Shown: positions 1-5,002, counted from the first letter of the stretch. The stretch: DNA of 5,345 nucleotides from an uncultured Oscillospiraceae bacterium (GCA_934661735.1 CAKUJN010000116.1:1-5345), one strand, 5' to 3'. The notes: generated by a model not told the origin, from the sequence alone. Numbers and translations are program-made.

Positions 1-137
1 TGGCTTGCGGTACAATCCGATCCGCGTCCAGCGCCTCTTTTTGCCCACTTTTTCTGGCAAGGCAGAAAAAGTGGGTCGCCGAAGGCACAGTTGCAGTGTC
101 ACTGCAAATTCGGCAGTTCCGGTGAATCTGGACAAAA
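1..137 (+). repeat. Structured repeat, copy 1 (three successive hairpins)
   Basis: This is a non-coding repeat with a near-identical direct copy at 5243-5345 and an inverted copy at about 4695-4832. It starts at or before the window edge. It carries three inverted repeats in a row. Hairpin A has a perfect 13-bp stem, 44-56 with 63-75, and a GCAAGG loop. Hairpin B is TTGCAGTG-t-CACTGCAA at 91-107, an 8-bp stem. Hairpin C is TCCGGT-gaa-TCTGGA at 118-132, an imperfect stem. Reading frames through it are open, but the same string occurs in both orientations with stem-preserving changes, so I do not regard it as coding. Whether it acts as RNA, as a DNA structure or as a mobile miniature element cannot be told from the window. 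Confidence 0.8.
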
Positions 138-378
138 GGGCCGATGTGCACCCGCAAGGGGTGGGCCGCATCCGTAGCGCTCCTTCGTCGCTGACGGCTG
201 CGCTCGCCATCGGCCCCTACAAACTGCTGTGCAGAATCGTCTGCGAAGCAACAGTTGCGGTCTCACCGCAAATTCGGCAGTTCCGGTGAAACCGGACAGA
301 TGGGCGGACAGCGTTGCCCGCCCCTACAGATTGCGGCGCAAAAACGTCTGCGAAACAATGGTGGGGCCTCGCCGCAAA
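91..378 (+). repeat. Tandem array of hairpin modules
   Basis: The modules recur in a fixed order, called here B-C-D-E. Unit 1 has B 91-107, C 118-132, D as a 9-bp stem (138-146 with 208-216, containing an inner CACCC/GGGTG hairpin at 149-163), and E CTGC-tgt-GCAG at 224-234. Unit 2 has B' TTGCGGT-ctc-ACCGCAA at 255-271, C' TCCGGT-gaa-ACCGGA at 282-296, D' GGGCGG/CCGCCC at 302-323, and E' TTGC-ggc-GCAA at 331-341. A third, decayed B'' lies around 362-378. Unit spacing is about 164 then 107 bases, the difference lying mainly in the longer D of unit 1. Both E modules are preceded by CCCCTACA and followed by CGTCTGCGAA. Several stems differ by paired changes. Confidence 0.75.
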
Positions 379-669
379 ACAAAAAACACTCCCGTCCCCG
401 TGTCAAGGGACGAGAGCGTCTGCTTCGTGGTGCCACCCCTGTTCAGAGGGCAGCGCCCTCCCTCTCTCCGCACTGACGGGGCGGAGGCTCCGGCGATTTC
501 GGCGCAGCGCACCTTATACGCAGACTCGGCGGATGTCCTTCGCGCGCCGCACCGCAGGAGCCTCACAGCAAAACGGCTCCCTCTCTGACCGGTGCAGAAG
601 CGGTACTGCTTCCGCGTCGTTGTCTATGCTGTTCCGGCGGACGCCGCAGGCGGCGCGGCCGGATTCGGT
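379..669. other. Gene-free stretch between repeat array and the MGS-like gene
   Basis: I see no supportable gene here. Frames are open on both strands because of high GC, but none has a convincing ribosome binding site or a recognisable protein. The only structure noted besides the hairpin at 633-663 is a perfect short palindrome, GAGGGC-agc-GCCCTC, at 446-460, similar in style to the repeat hairpins to its left. It is probably further degraded repeat material. Confidence 0.6.
633..663 (-). terminator. GC-rich nested hairpin just after the MGS-like gene (possible terminator)
   Basis: The hairpin lies 6 bases past the stop codon of the minus-strand gene. An outer stem TCCGGC/GCCGGA (633-638 with 658-663) encloses an inner CGCCG/CGGCG stem (642-646 with 651-655). 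On the minus strand it is followed by AACAGCATAG rather than a T-run, so it is not a canonical intrinsic terminator. It may block 3' decay or act with Rho. Confidence 0.4.
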
Positions 670-1086
670 TTATCGGATACTCTTTTTTGCGCGAATCATT
701 GTGCGCCAGTCCAGATCGCCGCGCTGAAGCCCCAGAATCAGCATCTCTGCCGAGGCAAGGTTTGTCGCGCACGGGACGTTATAGGTATCGCACAGATGAA
801 GCGTGCGCATGATGCGCTGATCCTCCCACGGGTCGTTGTCGTTCGGGTCGGAGAACATGATGACCAGATCGATCTCATTATAGGCGATGCGGGCGTCAAT
901 CTGCTGATGACCGCCCTGACTTTTGGACAGGAACAGCGACACGGGCAGGCCCGTGGCGTCGGAGACCAGACGGCCCGTGGCCGCCGTGGCGGAGAGGCTG
1001 TGCTTGGCCAGAATGCTCTTATAGGCGGTGCAGAACTGAACCATCAGCTCCTTCTTTTTGTCGTGCGCCATAAGCGTGATATTCAT
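670..1086 (-). CDS. Methylglyoxal synthase-like protein, divergent active site
   Basis: 138 residues, close to the family's 130-150. The MGS-like fold is recognisable from the N-terminal MAHDKKKELMVQF block, the ATGL segment, GGHQQIDARIAYNEIDLVI and the C-terminal CATNLASAEMLI and GDLDWR blocks. True methylglyoxal synthase converts dihydroxyacetone phosphate to methylglyoxal plus phosphate in the cytosol. Aligned by eye to E. coli MgsA, His8, Asp9 and Asp80 (E. coli 19, 20, 91) are kept. However, the catalytic base Asp71 is His60, His98 is Trp87, Asp101 appears lost (Gln90 in an ungapped alignment), Gly66 is Lys55, and the phosphate loop TGTTG reads TAATG at 34-38. Activity as a methylglyoxal synthase is therefore doubtful; a regulatory or altered-substrate role is possible. 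ATG start with AAAGGAG about 9 bases upstream. It lies 62 bases downstream of the minD-like gene and is probably co-transcribed with it. Family certain, function not, so no gene symbol is given. Confidence 0.85.
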   Translation of the reverse strand: MNITLMAHDKKKELMVQFCTAYKSILAKHSLSATAATGRLVSDATGLPVSLFLSKSQGGHQQIDARIAYNEIDLVIMFSDPNDNDPWEDQRIMRTLHLCDTYNVPCATNLASAEMLILGLQRGDLDWRTMIRAKKSIR

Positions 1087-1109
1087 GGAATCCAGCTCCT
1101 TTCAAGAGG

Positions 1110-1128
1110 CCGCGGCCGCCGGCCGCGG
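1110..1128 (-). other. Perfect GC hairpin between the minD-like and MGS-like genes
   Basis: CCGCGGCC-gcc-GGCCGCGG is an 8-bp perfect all-GC stem with a 3-base loop, lying between the stop of the upstream gene (1149) and the ribosome binding site of the downstream gene (about 1096-1102). No T-run follows on the minus strand, so termination is unlikely. It may protect the upstream message or tune expression of the second gene. Confidence 0.5.
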
Positions 1129-1148
1129 GGATGCGCTGATTCAGCGGA

Positions 1149-1889
1149 CTAAAGCCGCAGCAGCGGCGTTTTGATGTCGCACAGGCGGCGGGCGATGTTG
1201 CGGCAGGCGCGCGATGCGCCGCGCGCGGAGTATAAAACCAGCGGCTGCGAGGCCGCGGCGGCCAGCGTCACGGCGCTGTCCTCGGGAACAATGCCCAGAA
1301 GCGGCAGGCCCACACCGTCCATAACGTCGTCGATGGTAGCCTGCATACGGGCGAAAATCTTTACATTGACACGGTTGACAACCAGCCGCGCCTCTATCCG
1401 GCGGTCGTGCAGCAGCACGTCGGTCGCCCGCGCCGCGTCGCGCAGCGAGGCGGGGTCGCCGCCGGAGACAACCATGGCCTGCGTGGCGAAATGCGTGGCC
1501 AGACGAAAGCCCGTGCCGATACCGGCAGGCGCGTCCAGCAGCACCCAGTCAAAGCTTTCCGCGGCCTTCGCAATCAGCGCGCCGAACGCGCCCTCGTCCA
1601 GAGACTCGGCCGATTCGGTCACCGGCGCGGTGAGCAGATACAGCCCGTCGATCTGCGGATGGCGGCACGCGTTTTGCAGCGTATACTCGCCGCGCATCAC
1701 GGCCGTAAACGGCAGAACCGGCTCGGCGCTCATGCCAAGCGAGATGTCCAGATTGCGCAGCCCCACATCCGTGTCGATGCACAGCACCCGCCGGCCCAGC
1801 TGGGCCAGACAGCACGCCACGGCGGCACAGACCGAGGTTTTCCCCGTTCCGCCCTTGCCGGAAATCACAGACAGGACCTCGCCGCTCAA
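1149..1889 (-). CDS. minD: MinD-type septum-site ATPase (ParA/MinD family)
   Basis: 246 residues, slightly shorter than typical MinD (about 265-270). The deviant Walker A GKGGTGKT is at 11-18, with the signature lysine Lys12 and catalytic Lys17. The MinD-specific switch DTDVGLRNLD is at 39-48, and Walker B DAPAGIG at 119-125. VVNRVN (170-175) and the LPLLGIVPED block (195-204) are typical of MinD. MinD dimerises on ATP, binds the membrane and recruits MinC to block misplaced division. The C-terminus (residues 227-246) is basic and hydrophobic and could be a short membrane-targeting helix, but it is not a clear match. The start is TTG: it follows GGAGGT with 6 bases spacing and gives an N-terminus that leads directly into the P-loop. 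No minC or minE lies beside it in the window, so an orphan MinD-like role in positioning something else is possible. First gene of a two-gene minus-strand unit. Confidence 0.88.
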   Translation of the reverse strand: MSGEVLSVISGKGGTGKTSVCAAVACCLAQLGRRVLCIDTDVGLRNLDISLGMSAEPVLPFTAVMRGEYTLQNACRHPQIDGLYLLTAPVTESAESLDEGAFGALIAKAAESFDWVLLDAPAGIGTGFRLATHFATQAMVVSGGDPASLRDAARATDVLLHDRRIEARLVVNRVNVKIFARMQATIDDVMDGVGLPLLGIVPEDSAVTLAAAASQPLVLYSARGASRACRNIARRLCDIKTPLLRL

Positions 1890-1895
1890 CCGCGC

Positions 1896-1901
1896 ACCTC
1901 C
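1896..1901 (-). promoter_or_regulatory. Ribosome binding site deciding the TTG start of minD
   Basis: GGAGGT on the minus strand lies 6 bases before TTG at 1889-1887. No in-frame ATG lies at comparable spacing, so the TTG start is the best choice. Confidence 0.8.
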
Positions 1902-1943
1902 GTTTGGCCGCCGCGCAAAAGGCAGCCCCTCTGCGCCAGCCTG

Positions 1944-1957
1944 ATAGTTGAAACTAT
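1944..1957. promoter_or_regulatory. Palindrome at the minD transcription start (candidate operator)
   Basis: ATAGTT-ga-AACTAT is a perfect 6-2-6 inverted repeat. It touches the -10 element of the minus-strand promoter and covers the expected transcription start (about 1949). The placement suits a repressor operator, but no cognate regulator is identified and A/T-rich palindromes arise by chance. Confidence 0.35.
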
Positions 1958-1984
1958 TATAATCGAAGCAGCGCGCAAATTCAA
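1956..1984 (-). promoter_or_regulatory. Sigma-A type promoter of the minD/MGS-like unit
   Basis: On the minus strand, -35 TTGAAT (1984-1979) and -10 TATAAT (1961-1956, consensus) are separated by exactly 17 bases. Transcription would begin near 1949, leaving a leader of about 60 bases before the TTG start. Confidence 0.7.
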
Positions 1985-2004
1985 TACGAATGACGGGGAA
2001 AATT
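1975..2004 (+). promoter_or_regulatory. Candidate sigma-F-like promoter for spoIIP
   Basis: GGGGAAAATT at 1995-2004 fits nine of ten positions of the Bacillus sigma-F -10 pattern (GGnnAnAhTr). GCAAA at 1975-1979 matches four of five positions of the -35 pattern GYATA, with 15 bases between them. The implied leader is about 55 bases. It overlaps the -35 region of the divergent minD promoter. Short, degenerate motif, so tentative. Confidence 0.3.
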
Positions 2005-2066
2005 CACGAAAAAATCTGGTTCTGCATCGCCTCCGCCGCGCATAGGATGTGTACGGGGGGAATACG

Positions 2067-3113
2067 ATGAACGAACGACGATTGTCCAATTTCTGCACCA
2101 CCATGCTGGTGTTTTCGATTTTAGTTCGCGTCCTGCTGGCCACGGGCGCCGAGGCGCACGCGCAGACGCTGCTTTCCGGAATGCTGCCGGACAGGCCGCC
2201 GCAGACGGCGGAGGCCGAGCGCGTCTGGCCTGTACATATTTATATGTCCGAGCCGCAGGCCGAGAGCGCCTCTGCGTCCGCCGAAGCCGCGCCGGAGCCG
2301 TCCGGACAGGCTCTGCCGCCGGAACCGCCGGAGGCGGAAGCGCCCGCCGCACCTCCGCTGTGCTTTGACGCCGCGGAGGCGGACGCAATTGATATCACCG
2401 GCGCGTGCAGCTATGAAGTGGACAAGGCCGCGCTTCTGACGCGGCCGTCGGCGCTCGATTTCTCGGGCGCGGGACCAAAGGTGCTGATCGTCCACACGCA
2501 CACGTCCGAGGCGTACACACAGTCGGACGGCTGGACGTATGAGGAGTCGGACGAGCTTCGCACCGCCGACGCGGCACAGTCGATTGTGCGCGTGGGCGAC
2601 GAAATCGCGGCGGTTCTGGAGTCGCACGGAATCGAGACGCTCCACGAGACGGCGCTGAACGACTATCCCAGCTATAACGGCGCGTATGCGCGCATGGAGA
2701 CGACCATTGAGGACTGGCTTGCCCAGTATCCGTCGATTCAGATGGTATTGGACGTACACCGCGACGCGGCGCTGGACTACAGCGGCGCGCAGCTTGCGTT
2801 CACCGCCGATGTTTCCGGCGAGCGCTGCGCGCAGGTGATGCTGGTCGTCGGCACGGACGAGGGCGGTCTGACCCATCCGGACTGGGAGGAGAATCTGGCA
2901 AACGCACTGAAGCTTCAGGCGCTATTGAACCGGAGCGCGCCGCAGCTGTGCCGGAGCATCGACCTGCGCACCGAGCGCTTCAACCAGCATCTGACGCACG
3001 GCTCGCTGCTGGCCGAGTTCGGCGCGGCGGGCAACACCCTCCCCGAGGCCATCCGCGCCGGGCGGCTGTTCGGCGAGGCGCTGGCCGCGCTGATTACCGG
3101 CCTTGGCGGATGA
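2067..3113 (+). CDS. spoIIP: Stage II sporulation protein P (SpoIIP)
   Basis: 348 residues. SpoIIP is a membrane-anchored amidase and endopeptidase that, with SpoIID and SpoIIM, thins septal peptidoglycan so the mother cell can engulf the forespore. Residues 13-29 form one transmembrane segment. Residues 60-98 are a low-complexity Ala/Pro/Glu/Ser linker outside the membrane. The catalytic domain runs from about 138 to the end: LIVHTHTSEAY (140-150), DVHRD (229-233) and GSLLAEFG (312-319) supply the conserved metal-binding histidines and the active-site glutamate. B. subtilis SpoIIP is about 400 residues, so this copy is a little short, with the difference probably lying in the N-terminal linker. 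I chose ATG 2067, preceded by GGGGGG with 6 bases spacing, over an in-frame GTG at 2049 that lies ahead of that site. It diverges from minD. In Bacillus the gene follows gpr, which is not seen here. Confidence 0.93.
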   Translation: MNERRLSNFCTTMLVFSILVRVLLATGAEAHAQTLLSGMLPDRPPQTAEAERVWPVHIYMSEPQAESASASAEAAPEPSGQALPPEPPEAEAPAAPPLCFDAAEADAIDITGACSYEVDKAALLTRPSALDFSGAGPKVLIVHTHTSEAYTQSDGWTYEESDELRTADAAQSIVRVGDEIAAVLESHGIETLHETALNDYPSYNGAYARMETTIEDWLAQYPSIQMVLDVHRDAALDYSGAQLAFTADVSGERCAQVMLVVGTDEGGLTHPDWEENLANALKLQALLNRSAPQLCRSIDLRTERFNQHLTHGSLLAEFGAAGNTLPEAIRAGRLFGEALAALITGLGG

Positions 3114-3137
3114 GAAAAAAATTTTTTCAAAAACCTC
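3114..3137 (+). promoter_or_regulatory. A/T tract upstream of the perR promoter (UP-like element)
   Basis: An A7T6 block followed by CAAAAAC fills about -59 to -36 relative to the predicted start, where UP elements bind the RNA polymerase alpha subunit. It stands out against the GC-rich surroundings. It also directly follows the spoIIP stop codon and has A/T dyad symmetry, but has no GC stem and is a poor terminator. Confidence 0.4.
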
Positions 3138-3166
3138 TTTACAAACGACGGAACGGTGTGTATAAT
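3138..3166 (+). promoter_or_regulatory. Sigma-A type promoter of the perR-rubrerythrin cluster
   Basis: -35 TTTACA (3138-3143) and consensus -10 TATAAT (3161-3166) are separated by exactly 17 bases, with an A/T tract upstream. Predicted start is near 3173, giving a leader of about 39 bases. This is probably the only promoter for the four genes, since no good promoter is visible in the later gaps. Confidence 0.82.
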
Positions 3167-3178
3167 AAAAACCGTAAT

Positions 3179-3191
3179 AAGAATCATTCTT
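3179..3191. promoter_or_regulatory. PerR/Fur-type operator
   Basis: AAGAAT-c-ATTCTT is a perfect 6-1-6 inverted repeat around a single central base. That is the geometry of the PerR box (TTATAATnATTATAA) and Fur box, and the ATTCT half-site resembles known variants. It sits at about +7 to +19, where bound repressor would block transcription, and the first gene downstream encodes a PerR-type protein. This suggests autoregulation and peroxide induction of the whole cluster. Confidence 0.7.
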
Positions 3192-3211
3192 GTTTTGAAA
3201 GGGGCGATGCG

Positions 3212-3613
3212 ATGCAGCAGGCAAGAAAACACAGCCGCAAGCGCGACGCAATTTTAGAATGCGTGCGCGGCACCACCTGCCATCCGTCGGCAGACTGGAT
3301 CTACGCACAGCTCAAGCCGCAGATCCCCGATCTGAGTCTTGGCACGGTCTACCGGAACCTCGCCATGTTCCGCAAGGAGGGCACGGTGGAATCGGTCGGG
3401 ACCGTCGACGGGCTTGAGCGCTTCGACGGACGGGTCGACCCGCACGGGCACTTCGTCTGTACGGCCTGCGGGGCCGTGATCGACGTGGACCGCCCCGAGC
3501 TGCCGGACACGTTTTTGAATGAGGCGGCCGCAGCCTCCGGCTGTGAAATCCGCACCTACCGGCTGAACTATTACGGATTGTGCCCCGAATGCCGGAAAAA
3601 ATCACAGGCATAA
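3212..3613 (+). CDS. perR: Peroxide-responsive repressor, PerR type (Fur family)
   Basis: 133 residues, slightly shorter than usual PerR (about 145). PerR represses oxidative-stress genes when loaded with Fe(II) or Mn(II); H2O2 oxidises histidine ligands at the iron site and releases DNA. The N-terminal winged helix (about 8-65) has HPSADWIY and the recognition helix SLGTVYRNL (42-50). The C-terminal dimerisation domain has the regulatory ligands His24, Asp72, His78, His80 and Asp91, matching B. subtilis PerR His37, Asp85, His91, His93 and Asp104. The structural zinc site is Cys83-Cys86 and Cys124-Cys127. Asp91, where Fur proteins usually carry Glu, favours PerR over Fur. ATG 3212 follows AAAGGGG at 3198-3204 with 7 bases spacing; an ATG at 3207 is out of frame. 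Head of the peroxide-defence cluster, with an operator in its own leader. Confidence 0.9.
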   Translation: MQQARKHSRKRDAILECVRGTTCHPSADWIYAQLKPQIPDLSLGTVYRNLAMFRKEGTVESVGTVDGLERFDGRVDPHGHFVCTACGAVIDVDRPELPDTFLNEAAAASGCEIRTYRLNYYGLCPECRKKSQA

Positions 3614-3615
3614 CA

Positions 3616-3628
3616 CCGCGAAACGCGG
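3616..3628 (+). other. Small hairpin between perR and rubrerythrin genes
   Basis: CCGCG-aaa-CGCGG is a 5-bp stem 2 bases after the perR stop, followed by an A-rich stretch, not a T-run. It should not terminate transcription. It may partly uncouple expression of perR and the more strongly translated rubrerythrin. Confidence 0.4.
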
Positions 3629-3676
3629 AAAATACAAAAATAAACAATGGGTAAACATGATTGGGAGGATTTTATT

Positions 3677-4264
3677 ATGAAGAAGTTTGTTTGCAAAGTC
3701 TGCGGTTACATCTATGAGGGCGAAGCCGCCCCCGAAAAGTGCCCCGTCTGCAAGGCGCCGGCCAGTATGTTTGAGGAAGTCAAGGGTGAGCTGAAGCTGG
3801 CTGCCGAGCACGAGTTCGGCGTCTACGCAAAGACCGTCAAGAACAATCCCGACATCTCCGACGAGGACAAGAAGTATATCTTTGACCAGCTGATGGCCAA
3901 CTTTAACGGCGAGTGCAGCGAGGTCGGCATGTATCTGTGCATGGCCCGTATCGCCCACCGCGAGGGCTATCCCGAGGTCGGCCTGTACTGGGAAAAGGCC
4001 GCTTATGAAGAGGCAGAGCACGCCGCGAAGTTTGCCGAACTGCTGGGCAGCGATCTGGAGCCGAATATGAAGGCCACGACAAAGGACAACCTGAAATGGC
4101 GTGTGGACTGCGAGTTCGGCGCGACCGCGGGCAAGTTCGAGCTGGCCGGCTGCGCCAAGAAGAACGGCCTTGACGCCATCCACGACACCGTCCACGAGAT
4201 GGCCCGCGACGAAGCCCGTCACGGCAAGGCTCTCAAGGGCTTGCTGGAGCGCTACTTCAAGTAA
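3677..4264 (+). CDS. Rubrerythrin with N-terminal rubredoxin domain (reverse rubrerythrin, NADH peroxidase type)
   Basis: 195 residues. A cytosolic di-iron peroxidase that reduces H2O2 to water with electrons delivered through rubredoxin-type iron. The rubredoxin-like domain comes first (1-35): [11 protein letters not shown] with Cys6 and Cys9, and CPVC with Cys22 and Cys25. Residues 40-195 are the four-helix ferritin-like domain, with di-iron ligands visible as Glu79, Glu112-x-x-His115, Glu146 and Glu179-x-x-His182. Classical rubrerythrin has the reverse domain order, with rubredoxin at the C-terminus. This order matches the oxygen-induced, PerR-controlled reverse rubrerythrins of Clostridium acetobutylicum. 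ATG 3677 follows GGGAGG with 8 bases spacing; an in-frame ATG at 3647 would precede that site and is rejected. Lysine and glutamate codons are more regular (AAG, GAG) here than in the upstream genes, consistent with high expression. Confidence 0.93.
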   Translation: MKKFVCKVCGYIYEGEAAPEKCPVCKAPASMFEEVKGELKLAAEHEFGVYAKTVKNNPDISDEDKKYIFDQLMANFNGECSEVGMYLCMARIAHREGYPEVGLYWEKAAYEEAEHAAKFAELLGSDLEPNMKATTKDNLKWRVDCEFGATAGKFELAGCAKKNGLDAIHDTVHEMARDEARHGKALKGLLERYFK

Positions 4265-4266
4265 GC

Positions 4267-4470
4267 ATGGAATATCAGGAAAATACCGTGATCTGCAACT
4301 GTAAGCACGTCACGCTGGCGCAGATTGAACGCGCACTGCACGAAAGTGAACGCCTTTCCGACGTGGAGGCGGAGTTTGCCGAGGTGCAGCGGCTGACAAG
4401 CTGCTCCACCGGCTGCGGCGGCTGCCACGATAAGATCATGGGCGTCATATCCGACTGGATCAGTGGTTAA
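4267..4470 (+). CDS. Small BFD-like [2Fe-2S]-binding protein
   Basis: 67 residues. It matches the bacterioferritin-associated ferredoxin (BFD-like, Fer2_BFD) fold: ICNC near the N-terminus (Cys10, Cys12) and GCGGC near the C-terminus (Cys50, Cys53) are the expected C-x-C...C-x-x-C cluster ligands, with an extra Cys46. The segment between them (16-43) is helical and charged and a little longer than in Bfd. It begins 2 bases after the rubrerythrin stop and has no good ribosome binding site of its own (nearest GGAG at 4246-4249 is too far), so translation is probably coupled. Its place between rubrerythrin and rubredoxin suggests an electron carrier for peroxide reduction, or an iron-handling role for the ferritin-like partner. 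That is inference. Confidence 0.85.
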   Translation: MEYQENTVICNCKHVTLAQIERALHESERLSDVEAEFAEVQRLTSCSTGCGGCHDKIMGVISDWISG

Positions 4471-4482
4471 GGAGAACACACG

Positions 4483-4641
4483 ATGAAATATGTCTGCGAT
4501 ATCTGCGGCTATGTCTACGATCCCGCCGTCGGCGACCCCGACAACGGCATCCCCGCCGGCACACCGTGGGAAGAGGTCCCCGAGGATTGGACCTGCCCGC
4601 TCTGCGGCGTTGGCAAGGATCAGTTCAGCGCAGAGGAATAA
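4483..4641 (+). CDS. Rubredoxin
   Basis: 52 residues, the standard rubredoxin length. One iron is held by four cysteines: Cys5 and Cys8 in CDICGYVYD, Cys38 and Cys41 in [11 protein letters not shown]. The conserved aromatic core (Tyr10, Tyr12, Trp36) and the [16 protein letters not shown] middle are textbook. It carries single electrons in the cytosol, typically from NAD(P)H:rubredoxin oxidoreductase to rubrerythrins and flavodiiron proteins. AAGGAG at 4469-4474, overlapping the stop of the preceding gene, gives 8 bases spacing to ATG. Last gene of the perR-rubrerythrin cluster, with the terminator 5 bases after its stop. No reductase gene is in the window, so that partner must be elsewhere. 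Confidence 0.95.
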   Translation: MKYVCDICGYVYDPAVGDPDNGIPAGTPWEEVPEDWTCPLCGVGKDQFSAEE

Positions 4642-4646
4642 ACAGC

Positions 4647-4680
4647 AAAGCGGAGAAGGCAAAAGCTTTCTCCGCTTTTT
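4647..4680 (+). terminator. Intrinsic terminator of the perR-rubredoxin cluster
   Basis: A perfect 11-bp stem AAAGCGGAGAA/TTCTCCGCTTT (4647-4657 with 4668-4678), extended by one G-T and two G-C pairs to an AAAA loop, ends in a T5 run at 4676-4680. Canonical Rho-independent terminator right after rubredoxin; the A-run on the 5' side could let it work weakly in reverse as well. Confidence 0.93.
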
Positions 4681-4694
4681 GCGGCACGGCATCC

Positions 4695-4832
4695 TGTAGC
4701 GTCCGACGCCCCTGTCCGCCCGCTTGTCCAGATTCACCGGAACTGCCTCTTTTGCAGTGACACTGCAACTGTGCCTCCGGCGGCCTACTTTTTCTGTTGC
4801 GCCAGAAAAAGTAGGCAAAAAGAGGCGCTGGA
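4695..4832 (-). repeat. Structured repeat, copy 2 (inverted)
   Basis: Reverse-complement copy of the repeat at the left end. Hairpin A is 4784-4796 with 4803-4815 (13 bp, or 14 with G4783-C4816), loop TTGCGC. Hairpin B is 4752-4768, identical to copy 1. The C segment is around 4726-4742, matching copy 1 including its GAATCTGGAC part. Beyond C the sequence changes to a GGGCGGACAGG-type D module and a GCGTC-c-GACGC palindrome at 4699-4709. Homology to copies 1 and 3 stops on the other side at about 4832, so the shared core begins at TCCAGCGCCTCTTTTT. Confidence 0.78.
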
Positions 4833-5002
4833 GCCGCGTTATATTGCGCGCTGCCGCGCGCGAATTTATTTGACGCCCTATTCGGGCGCAAGGCAGCTAC
4901 TTTTCCGATAGCTTTTGGTTCCGCCGAATGTACTACACGCAGTTACGGGCAGACTGCATCAATTTCGGTTCTGCTCATTTTGGGAATACTCGGCCAATCT
5001 CA

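Noticed and set aside
1..378. CRISPR-like array.
   Set aside because: The repeated units are 100-160 bases, are themselves composed of hairpins, have no uniform spacers, and no cas gene is present.
5..588. Open frames through the left repeat region that could encode small proteins of 73 to 137 residues.
   Set aside because: No convincing ribosome binding site, the same repeat occurs inverted elsewhere, and changes between copies preserve stems rather than amino acids.
2041..2048. CATAGGAT resembling a sigma-E -10 element for spoIIP.
   Set aside because: No matching -35 lies at the right distance, and the start would fall inside the ribosome binding site, leaving almost no leader.
3647..3676. 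Longer N-terminus for the rubrerythrin, starting at an in-frame ATG at 3647.
   Set aside because: It lies ahead of the strong GGGAGG site and adds residues not found before the [11 protein letters not shown] start typical of this family.
4252..4891. Minus-strand open frames covering the end of the rubredoxin cluster and repeat copy 2.
   Set aside because: They run antisense to clear genes and the terminator and contain the same repeat-derived peptide as the left end.
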